Assembly (NCBI GenBank): GCA_964442285.1
Contig: CAYTZH010000003.1
Span: 122,507 to 186,506 of the forward strand
From: CAYTZH01 sp964442285
Lineage (GTDB): Bacteria > Myxococcota_A > UBA9160 > JAFDET01
Length of the DNA: 64,000 nt
Reading direction: 5' to 3'
In this document: positions 1 to 6,221 of the stretch, piece after piece
How the letters are laid out: every line of letters begins with the position of its first letter
Numbering within the stretch: the stretch's first letter is position 1
Notes under the pieces: generated by a model
Seen by the model: the letters and a program-made list of their open reading frames with translations, nothing else
The model's database searches: none
Told to the model about the DNA's origin: nothing
Position numbers and translations under genes: made by a program

Positions 1-1339
1 GGCGGATCGACAGGAAGGCCAGGCGCCCCGAGCCGTGGTGGGGGTCGAGCCCGCCGTAGGTCGCGTCCTCGACCGGGAAGCCGGGGATCGTCAGGCCCTC
101 GATCATCGCCTGGCCCCAGTCGACCCCGCGGCGGCTCAGGTTGGTGGGCGCCCTGCCCAGGATCACCATGCCGCCCCAGAGCGACACGTTGCCCTCACCG
201 GCGCGGTCCAGCGGCGCCAGCGGCGCGCCGAGGGGGTCGTCGTCGAGGAAGGCGTCCGGCGGCGAGGCCTCCGGGTCCCAGGGGTCGACGAAGGGATCGG
301 CGGGATCGGAGTCGTCGGCCACGCCGTCCCCGTCGTTGTCGATGGCGGCCGTGGTGAAGACGATCGGCGCCTGGCGCGTTCCCACCGCGTGGATGCGGCC
401 GTTCCGCGTCACGATCAGCGCGCCCGGGCTGCCTTCGGCGGAGCCCGCCTGCACGGGCTGCGAGCGCGGCTGGCCGCGCACGATGCAGCCGGGGAGGATC
501 GTGAGCGTGTTGCCGTCCTTCACGAAGATCGGTCGGTCGAGCACGATCGGGCACGGGGCGCTCGACGGTCCCCCGGTGGTCGAGACGTCCAGCGGGAGGC
601 CGGGTCCCCAGGTCATGTCGCCGGTGCCGACGCCGGCCCCGGGCCCGCCCGCGATGTCGGTGGCGATCAGCGTCGCGTCGCCGCCCCGCGCGGCGCCGGC
701 CCGCAGGGCCGGCGGCGCGGCCGACACCGCCGGCAGGTCCGCCGCGCCCGCGCCGGCCCGCATCGACGGCGCCTCGTCGGCCGGAGCGGCGGCGACGAGC
801 TCGATGATGCCGTTGTCCGCCTCCGCCCGCAGCGACCAGCGCGCCAGCTGCGGATCGCTGCGGCCGTACTCGACGAAGTCGCGGAAGAAGTTCAGCGGGA
901 AGCCGACGAGGAGCTGGTTGGCGGCCTGGTACGGGAAGTCGCCGTCGCCGAAGTAGCTCGCGAGCCACGCGAACATGAACCGCTTCTCGGAGGTCAGCCA
1001 GACCGAGTCGGGCTGCGTGAAGCGATGCTGGAACCAGAGTCGCCGATAGGTGTAGGCTGCGAGGGGGAACGCCTTCTCGCTCTCGGGACTCCCTGGATGA
1101 CGCACCCGGATCTGCTTGAGGTGGCCGTAGGCCCCTTCGAGATCGTCGAGCACCACGGCGGCGTTGGCCTGGTCGAGCAGGTCGCGCGCCGCCGGGCTCG
1201 GGGACGTCGGCACGGCCGCGCAGCCCGCCACCGCGACGAGCAGGGCCAGGATCGCGAGGGGAAGCGCGCGGGGCGGGGTGGCAGACGCAGCGCGCGGGAG
1301 GGCCCCCGACGATCTGCGACAGCGAGGGGGGGACGCCAT
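1..1339 (-). CDS. Secreted beta-helix-type lipoprotein (partial, 3' end outside window)
   Basis: Only the first 446 codons are visible; the reading frame runs off the left edge. The N-terminus is long and basic, then hydrophobic (about residues 26-39), ending in a lipobox VAGC with Cys40, so it is probably a lipoprotein. Residues 50-230 look helical and soluble. From about residue 260 the pattern changes to short beta-strand phrases such as TLTILPGCIVRG, GALIVTRNGRIHA and LWGGMVILGRAP, as in right-handed beta-helix surface proteins. An acidic run, DNDGDGVADDSD, resembles a thrombospondin type 3 calcium repeat (near residue 333). The ATG follows a GGAG and lies 35 nt downstream of a perfect TATAAT. 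No enzymatic function can be assigned. Confidence 0.75.
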   Translation of the reverse strand, partial: MASPPRCRRSSGALPRAASATPPRALPLAILALLVAVAGCAAVPTSPSPAARDLLDQANAAVVLDDLEGAYGHLKQIRVRHPGSPESEKAFPLAAYTYRRLWFQHRFTQPDSVWLTSEKRFMFAWLASYFGDGDFPYQAANQLLVGFPLNFFRDFVEYGRSDPQLARWSLRAEADNGIIELVAAAPADEAPSMRAGAGAADLPAVSAAPPALRAGAARGGDATLIATDIAGGPGAGVGTGDMTWGPGLPLDVSTTGGPSSAPCPIVLDRPIFVKDGNTLTILPGCIVRGQPRSQPVQAGSAEGSPGALIVTRNGRIHAVGTRQAPIVFTTAAIDNDGDGVADDSDPADPFVDPWDPEASPPDAFLDDDPLGAPLAPLDRAGEGNVSLWGGMVILGRAPTNLSRRGVDWGQAMIEGLTIPGFPVEDATYGGLDPHHGSGRLAFLSIR

Positions 1340-1374
1340 CGGGATCTCCAGTTCCGGTTCGACTCCGTGATCTG

Positions 1375-1380
1375 ATTATA
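1375..1380 (-). promoter_or_regulatory. Promoter -10 (TATAAT) of the beta-helix lipoprotein gene
   Basis: Perfect TATAAT read on the minus strand, 35 nt upstream of the ATG at 1339, in a locally AT-rich patch (about 1365-1400) that stands out from the surrounding GC-rich DNA. No convincing -35 hexamer is visible at 17 nt. Confidence 0.55.
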
Positions 1381-1453
1381 CAAACGGGGTTACAGAATCG
1401 TGACGGCGATCACCGCAGCGCGGGGCCGCGCCCCCGGCCCGGCGCGAGAACGC

Positions 1454-1990
1454 TCAGCCGCGGAGCCGCGCGAGCCCGCGACCGAGCGCACGCGCGGCGC
1501 GGAACGACCACACCGGGTCGATTCCCCGCCGTCGCAGCGCGCTTCGCGCACGCCCGGCTCTCTCGAAAGCGTCGCCTGCACGACGCAGGTCGCCCCGGGC
1601 GCGCAGGGCCTCGGTCTCCACCAGGGCGCGCTCCATCGCGTGTCGCTCGCGCCGGATCTCGGCCAGCAACGCGCCGGACTCCCCGCTGCGAAGCAGCCAG
1701 CGCAGGAGGCCGGCACCGACGAGCGCCACGCCCGGCGCCACCAGGGCGGAGAGCAGGATGCCGACGGCGGTCACCGCGCGCGGCCACAGGCCGAGCAGCG
1801 CCGCCACGGCGCACACGGCCAGCCCTCCGCGGACGGCGCCGGGCCCGGGGCCGGCGGCCGCGACGCCCCAGGCCGCAGCCAGGATGCAGGCCAGCAGCGC
1901 ATCCGCGCGCTCGAGGGTGCGCCCCAGGCCGGCCGCGACCCCGCCGTCCCGGGCCCCCTCGCCCGGAAGCTCTGTCACCTGGGAGGCCAC
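1454..1990 (-). CDS. Hypothetical membrane protein with two hydrophobic segments
   Basis: A 178-residue protein starting at a GTG (VASQVTEL). After a polar N-terminus of about 25 residues come strongly hydrophobic stretches (LLACILAAAWGVAAAG, then AVCAVAALLGLW and ILLSALVAPGVALVGAGLL), followed by a charged, Arg-rich cytoplasmic-type helix rich in Glu/Arg heptads that could be a coiled coil. No family is recognised. It is transcribed away from asd, and the 23-bp repeat array lies immediately upstream of it. The frame has coding-like composition, but the start is inferred only from the position of the GTG and a weak GGGG upstream. Confidence 0.55.
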   Translation of the reverse strand: MASQVTELPGEGARDGGVAAGLGRTLERADALLACILAAAWGVAAAGPGPGAVRGGLAVCAVAALLGLWPRAVTAVGILLSALVAPGVALVGAGLLRWLLRSGESGALLAEIRRERHAMERALVETEALRARGDLRRAGDAFERAGRARSALRRRGIDPVWSFRAARALGRGLARLRG

Positions 1991-2015
1991 GTCGGCCCCG
2001 ATTCTACCGGCCGTC

Positions 2016-2270
2016 GAGGGCCCCGTGGATACCGGCCGCCGGGGCCCCGTGGAGCCGCTGGCCGGGGCCCCGTGGAGCCGCTGGCCGGGGCCCCGTGGAG
2101 CCGCTGGCCGGGATTNNNNNNNNNNNNNNNNNNNNNNNNNNNNNNNNNNNNNNNNNNNNNNNNNNNNNNNNNNNNNNNNNNNNNNNNNNNNNNNNNNNNN
2201 NNNNNNNNNNNNNNNGCCGGGGCCCCGTGGAGCCGCTGGCCGGGGCCCCGTGGAGCCGCTGGCCGGGATT
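2016..2270. repeat. 23-bp tandem repeat array in the asd upstream region
   Basis: Perfect 23-bp units that begin GGGGCCCCGTGG lie at 2041-2063, 2064-2086 and 2087-2109, and again at 2219-2241 and 2242-2264 on the other side of the N gap. A degenerate unit precedes them (about 2016-2040). Each unit contains the palindrome GGGGCCCC and is flanked by GGCC. The array fills the space between a divergently transcribed membrane-protein gene and asd. There are no spacers, so it is not a CRISPR array. Confidence 0.9.
2116..2215. other. Assembly gap (100 N) with a 55-bp duplicated flank
   Basis: Exactly 100 N. The 55 bases before the gap (2061-2115) are identical to the 55 bases after it (2216-2270), including the non-repeat tail GGGATT. 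The two contigs therefore probably overlap, and no sequence may be missing at all. Confidence 0.95.
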
Positions 2271-2302
2271 CGGTACATCACCGGTTTCGAAGGAGAACTC
2301 CC

Positions 2303-3403
2303 ATGCCCCCGGAAGCCCAGAGCTCCGTTCGTCGCCGCGTCGCCGTGGTGGGCGCCACGGGCGTCGCCGGCCAGCAGTTCCTGGTGTCCCTGGCGGGTCA
2401 CCCCTGGTTCGAGCTCACGGCCCTGGCGGCCAGCGAGCGCTCGGCCGGGAAGTCCTACCGCGAGGCGATCACGCGACCCGACGGGGGCTCCGGCTGGGCC
2501 TGCGAAGAGCCCCTGCCCGAGGCCTTCGCCGAGCTGCCGGTGGTCGAGGCGCCGAGCCTGGACCTGGACGCGGTCGATCTGGTCTTCTCGGCGGTGGAGT
2601 CCGACGCGGCCCGCGCGCTCGAGCCGCGCTACGCCGCCCGGGTACCCGTGGTCTCCACCGCGTCGGCCTTCCGCTACGAGGACGACGTCCCGGTGCTCGT
2701 GCCCGGCGTGAACTCGGCCCACGCGGACCTGGTGAAGCGGCAGCAGCGGGAGCGGGGCTGGAAGGGCTTCGTGGTCCCCCAGCCCAACTGCACGGCCACC
2801 GGGCTGGTGATCGCCCTGGCCCCCCTGGCGCGACGCTTCGGCCTGAAGGCGGTGATGATGACCTCGCTGCAGTCGCTCTCGGGTGCCGGACGCAGCCCCG
2901 GGGTCATCGCCATGGACGTCCTCGACAACGTGATCCCGTACATCCGCGGCGAGGAGGAGAAGGTGGAGGTCGAGACCCGGAAGGTCCTCGGCCGCCTGGA
3001 GGGCGACCGGATCGTGCCCCTCGACGCCCGGGTCTCCGCCACCTGCACCCGGGTGAACGTCCGGGACGGACACTTCGAGTCCGTCTCGGCGTCCCTGGGG
3101 GAGCCGGCCAGCCTCGATGCCGTCCGCGAGGCCCTCGAGGCCTGGGGCAAGGAGTTCACCGATCTTGGCCTGCCGTCCTCGCCCCCGGAGCTGATCCGGG
3201 TCTCGGACGATCCCTACCGGCCCCAGCCCCGTCTCGACCGGTCGATCCACGACGGCATGACCACGGCGGTGGGCCGGCTGCGCGAGGACGCGGTGCTGCC
3301 CAACGGCGTGAAGTTCGTGCTCCTGTCCCACAACACCAAGATGGGAGCGGCCAAGGGGTCGGTGCTGACCGCGGAGTACCTGGTTCACCGGGGCTTGGCG
3401 TAG
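2303..3403 (+). CDS. asd: Aspartate-semialdehyde dehydrogenase, archaeal/fungal type
   Basis: A 366-residue enzyme that reduces aspartyl-4-phosphate to aspartate semialdehyde with NADPH, the branch point to lysine/diaminopimelate, threonine and methionine. The N-terminal nucleotide-binding loop reads GATGVAGQ (residues 17-24). The catalytic cysteine is Cys163 in QPNCTATG. The segment EEEKVEVETRKVLG is characteristic of the archaeal/fungal branch of the family rather than the classical enterobacterial form. The ATG is preceded by a good GAAGGAG ribosome-binding site. It stands alone: the next gene (pal-like) has its own leader. The reading frame stays open far upstream through the repeat array, but that extension is repeat-encoded and not part of the protein. 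Confidence 0.93.
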   Translation: MPPEAQSSVRRRVAVVGATGVAGQQFLVSLAGHPWFELTALAASERSAGKSYREAITRPDGGSGWACEEPLPEAFAELPVVEAPSLDLDAVDLVFSAVESDAARALEPRYAARVPVVSTASAFRYEDDVPVLVPGVNSAHADLVKRQQRERGWKGFVVPQPNCTATGLVIALAPLARRFGLKAVMMTSLQSLSGAGRSPGVIAMDVLDNVIPYIRGEEEKVEVETRKVLGRLEGDRIVPLDARVSATCTRVNVRDGHFESVSASLGEPASLDAVREALEAWGKEFTDLGLPSSPPELIRVSDDPYRPQPRLDRSIHDGMTTAVGRLREDAVLPNGVKFVLLSHNTKMGAAKGSVLTAEYLVHRGLA

Positions 3404-3490
3404 GAGATTGCCTACGGGGCGTTTCCGAGCGCCCGGGATGCGCAACTCTTGCGCCGAGGCACTTGAGTTCTCATCCTGGGTGTCCGATAC

Positions 3491-3509
3491 GCCGGGCCAC
3501 AAGCCCGGC
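3491..3509 (+). other. GC hairpin between asd and the pal-like gene
   Basis: Perfect 7-bp inverted repeat GCCGGGC / GCCCGGC with a 5-nt loop, 20 nt before the TTG start of the lipoprotein gene. There is no T tract, so it could be a weak terminator for asd or a 5'-leader structure of the next gene. Confidence 0.35.
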
Positions 3510-3528
3510 AACCAGGGAGGGGGATGCC

Positions 3529-4017
3529 TTGCGCCATTCGCTCACGACACTGCTCTTCGCACTGCTCGCTTTCGGTGTGGCCTGCGCCAAGTCGCCCGAG
3601 GGCGAAGAGAAGGCCGAGGCGCCCAGCGAGTTCCGCGAGAGCAGCTCCCGGGGAGACTCCGGCACCATCGCCTCCACGCGGGTGGCCGAGCTGCAGACGG
3701 TCTACTTCGACTACGACCAGTCGGTGATCCGCTCGGACGCCCGGCCCGTGCTTCGCGCCAACAAGCAGGCCATCGACGACTCGAACTGGGATCGCATCGT
3801 GCTCGAGGGCCACTGCGACGAGCGCGGCAGCGAGGAGTACAACCTCGCGCTCGGCGAGCGTCGTGCCAACGCCGTGAAGCAGTACCTCCAGAGCCTGGGC
3901 GTGCCGGGCTCGAAGATCCAGACGGTGAGCTACGGCGAGAGCCGACCCGCGGCATTCGGCTCGAACGAGTCGGCCTGGTCGCAGAACCGCCGGGTCGAGT
4001 TCGGCGTCGGTCGCTAG
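3529..4017 (+). CDS. pal: Peptidoglycan-associated lipoprotein, OmpA family
   Basis: A 162-residue outer-membrane lipoprotein. The signal sequence LRHSLTTLLFALLAFGVAC ends in a lipobox. After a Glu-rich linker comes an OmpA-C peptidoglycan-binding domain (about residues 60-160) with the family phrases VYFDYDQSVI, EGHCDERGS, ALGERRANAVK and the terminal NRRVEF. Pal anchors the outer membrane to the cell wall through diaminopimelate and normally works with Tol proteins; no tol genes are nearby. No ATG is available in frame. The start is a TTG six nt after the purine-rich stretch AGGGAGGGGG, which supports this choice. A strong hairpin follows the stop codon. Confidence 0.9.
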   Translation: MRHSLTTLLFALLAFGVACAKSPEGEEKAEAPSEFRESSSRGDSGTIASTRVAELQTVYFDYDQSVIRSDARPVLRANKQAIDDSNWDRIVLEGHCDERGSEEYNLALGERRANAVKQYLQSLGVPGSKIQTVSYGESRPAAFGSNESAWSQNRRVEFGVGR

Positions 4018-4040
4018 CCAGCCGTTCGCAGCAGGATCGG

Positions 4041-4073
4041 AACGGCCCTTGGGGAGGCTCCCCGAGGGCCGTT
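4041..4073 (+). terminator. Probable intrinsic terminator of the pal-like gene
   Basis: Near-perfect 15-bp stem (AACGGCCCTTGGGGA pairing with TCCCCGAGGGCCGTT, one G-T wobble) with a GGC loop, 23 nt after the stop codon, followed only by a weak CGCTTTG tail. Confidence 0.65.
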
Positions 4074-4083
4074 CGCTTTGTGG

Positions 4084-4089
4084 TACCGT
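4084..4089 (+). promoter_or_regulatory. Putative -10 (TACCGT) of the ThDP-enzyme gene
   Basis: TACCGT in the context GGTACCGT, 38 nt before the ATG, directly after the terminator hairpin of the previous gene. It matches the TANNNT pattern seen before many genes of this window; no -35 is evident. Confidence 0.3.
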
Positions 4090-4127
4090 CGCCGGTTCGA
4101 ACCCCACGGATCACCGAGGTATCTGCG

Positions 4128-5774
4128 ATGGCACTTCACGGCGGAAAGCTCGCGGCCAAGGCCCTCAAGGAGGCGGGTGTCGAGGTCGTCTTCACCCTCT
4201 CGGGCGGCCACATCATGCCCCTCTACGACGGCTGCATCGACGAGGGCATCAAGATCGTCGACGTGCGCCACGAGCAGGCCGCCGTGCACGCGGCCGACAG
4301 CTGGGCGCGCTGCCGGCCCGGCTCGATCGGTGTGGCGGCCATCACCGCGGGGCCCGGCGTCACCGACGGCGTGACCGGCATCGCCAATGCCTGGCGGGCC
4401 AACTCGCCCATCCTCGTCTTCGGCGGCCAGGGGCCCTTCGAGAACCTGCGGCGCGGGTCGCTCCAGGAGATGGACCACCTGGGCGTGGTCCGCCCGATCA
4501 CCAAGTACTGCGACGCGGTCTACCAGACCAAGCGGATTCCCGAGTACGTCGAGCTGGCCATCCGCCATGCGGTGTCGGGCATCCCGGGTCCCGCCTACCT
4601 CGAGATCCCCATGGACGTCTTCATGGGCCAGGCGGAGGAGGCCCAGTCCCCGGTGCCGCGCATCCGCACCGAGCCGCCGCGCCTCTCGCCCGACCGCGAC
4701 GAGGTGCGTCGGGCGATCGAGATGCTCGCCGCGGCGGAGCGCCCGATGCTGATGGCCGGCACCAGCGTCAAGTGGTCGAAGGCGTCGCCCGAGATGAACC
4801 GCTTCATCGCCGAGACCCACATCCCCACCTACACCAACGGGATGGGCCGCGGCACGGTGCCCCACGACTCGCCCGAGTTCCTCAACCGCTCGCGGCGCAA
4901 CGCCCTCAAGGAGATCGATTGCATCCTCCTGGCCGGCACCCTGCTCGACTTCCGCATGCGCTTCGGTCAGACGATCCCCGCGGACGCCAGGATCATCCAG
5001 CTCGACATGGACGCCACGCTGATCGGCCAGAACCGGCAGGCCGACGTGCCCCTGGTGGGCAACCTGGCCTGCAGCTTCGACCTGCTGCTGGAGGAGATGA
5101 AGAACCAGGGCGTGCGGCTCGACTTCAGCGCCTGGCGCGACCGGCTCCGGGCCGTGGAGAACGAGGCCGAGGCCAAGGTGGAGGCGGCGCTCAACAGCGA
5201 CGAGTCGCCCCTGGACCCCCAGCGCATGTGTCGCGAGGTGCGCGACTGGCTCGAGACCCTGGAGCGTCCCATCGTGATCGGCGACGGCGGCGACATCGTG
5301 GCGACCGCCGCGAAGATCCTCCCGGTGAAGGGGGAGGGCGCCTGGATGGACCCGGGTCCCCTGGGCACCCTCGGCGTGGGCATGCCCTTCGCCCTGGCCG
5401 CCCAGCTGGCGCACCCGGACCGCCCCGTGGTGATCATCTACGGCGACGGCTCCTTCGGCTTCAACGGCATGGAGTTCGACACCGCCGTGCGCTTCGGCCT
5501 GCCGATCATCGGCGTGGTGGGCAACGACGGGGCCTGGGGCCAGATGATGCGGCCCCAGGGCGCCGTCTACGGCTGGGACCGCCTGGAGGGCGTGCTGCTC
5601 AACCGCACCCGCTACGACAAGGTGGTGGAGGCCCTCGGCGGCCACGGGGAGCACGTGACCGAGCCCGGCCAGCTGCGCGGGGCCCTCGAGCGCTGCCGCG
5701 CGAGCGGCAAGCCCGCCCTCGTCAACGTCGAGATCCGGCAAGACCGCGAGTACAAGGGCGGCATCTACGTCTAG
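4128..5774 (+). CDS. Thiamine diphosphate-dependent enzyme (acetolactate synthase / 2-hydroxyacyl-CoA lyase-like)
   Basis: A 548-residue three-domain ThDP enzyme. The N-terminal pyrimidine-binding domain carries the catalytic glutamate in VRHEQAA (near residue 49) and the loop TAGPGVTDG. The C-terminal pyrophosphate domain carries the metal-binding motif GDGSFGFNG extending to VVGNDGAWG. Length and motifs fit the acetolactate synthase, oxalyl-CoA decarboxylase and 2-hydroxyacyl-CoA lyase group. No small regulatory ilvN-like gene or ilvC is adjacent, which argues against a dedicated branched-chain role. Substrate is unassigned. The ATG has GAGG 8 nt upstream. Its TAG overlaps the stop of the opposing gene within a single CTAG. 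Confidence 0.85.
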   Translation: MALHGGKLAAKALKEAGVEVVFTLSGGHIMPLYDGCIDEGIKIVDVRHEQAAVHAADSWARCRPGSIGVAAITAGPGVTDGVTGIANAWRANSPILVFGGQGPFENLRRGSLQEMDHLGVVRPITKYCDAVYQTKRIPEYVELAIRHAVSGIPGPAYLEIPMDVFMGQAEEAQSPVPRIRTEPPRLSPDRDEVRRAIEMLAAAERPMLMAGTSVKWSKASPEMNRFIAETHIPTYTNGMGRGTVPHDSPEFLNRSRRNALKEIDCILLAGTLLDFRMRFGQTIPADARIIQLDMDATLIGQNRQADVPLVGNLACSFDLLLEEMKNQGVRLDFSAWRDRLRAVENEAEAKVEAALNSDESPLDPQRMCREVRDWLETLERPIVIGDGGDIVATAAKILPVKGEGAWMDPGPLGTLGVGMPFALAAQLAHPDRPVVIIYGDGSFGFNGMEFDTAVRFGLPIIGVVGNDGAWGQMMRPQGAVYGWDRLEGVLLNRTRYDKVVEALGGHGEHVTEPGQLRGALERCRASGKPALVNVEIRQDREYKGGIYV

Positions 5775-6142
5775 CCCTTGCGCAGGGCGTCGAGGCTCCA
5801 GAAGGCGCGCACGCTCGCGATCCGGCCCGCGTCGTCGACGCTCATCACGTCGACGATGTCGAGGCAGGACGGGTCGTCGTCCGTCCCCAGGGTGCCGAGC
5901 ATCGGGAAGGCCGCCTCGCGCCCCGCCACCCGGATGGGGCCGCTGAGCGCGAGCTTCACCGAGCCCGCGGTGCGGCGGTACCACTCGCCCAGGGCCGCGC
6001 GTCCCCGGGTGACTGTCCCGCCCACCGGGTCCTCCAGCCAGCCGTCTTCGGCGTAGAGCGCGACGATGCCTTCGGCGTCGCCGTCGTTGATCAGCTTCAC
6101 GTAGCGTTCCACGGTGGCTCGGATGGCGTGGGCGTCGGGCAC
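5771..6142 (-). CDS. Ketosteroid isomerase-like protein (NTF2/SnoaL superfamily)
   Basis: A 123-residue cone-fold protein very similar in layout to bacterial delta5-3-ketosteroid isomerases. RYV supplies the Tyr that polarises the substrate carbonyl, LEDPVG the general-base Asp, and CLDIVDV an Asp at the position of the second acid. The family shifts double bonds of 3-oxo-delta5-steroids, but many homologues act on other polyketide or terpenoid substrates. The start is a GTG preceded by GGGAGGAG; an upstream ATG in frame would add an Arg/Gly-rich extension lacking a ribosome-binding site. It converges on the ThDP gene with a shared CTAG. Confidence 0.8.
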   Translation of the reverse strand: MPDAHAIRATVERYVKLINDGDAEGIVALYAEDGWLEDPVGGTVTRGRAALGEWYRRTAGSVKLALSGPIRVAGREAAFPMLGTLGTDDDPSCLDIVDVMSVDDAGRIASVRAFWSLDALRKG

Positions 6143-6210
6143 GGCAGCTCCTCCCGGCCCGAGTGTGCCGGCTCGCTCCCCATCGCGCACCATGCGGCGG
6201 GCGGATGGGA

Positions 6211-6216
6211 TAGGCT
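6211..6216 (+). promoter_or_regulatory. Leaderless-type -10 (TAGGCT) of the DinG-like gene
   Basis: TAGGCT followed by 5 nt and then the GTG at 6222, with no Shine-Dalgarno sequence between them. It is one of ten such arrangements in the window. Confidence 0.5.
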
Positions 6217-6221
6217 CGGGC

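Noticed and set aside
2016..2270. The 23-bp repeats as a CRISPR array
   Set aside because: Units are directly adjacent without spacers and no cas genes are present.
1400..3403. Extension of asd through the repeat array and N gap
   Set aside because: The extra sequence is repeat-encoded and passes through N bases; the ATG at 2303 has a good ribosome-binding site and matches the family's start.
6114..6221. Earlier starts for the DinG-like gene (ATG 6114 or 6192)
   Set aside because: They add low-complexity residues, the first overlaps the opposing isomerase gene, and neither has a ribosome-binding site, while GTG 6222 follows TAGGCT.
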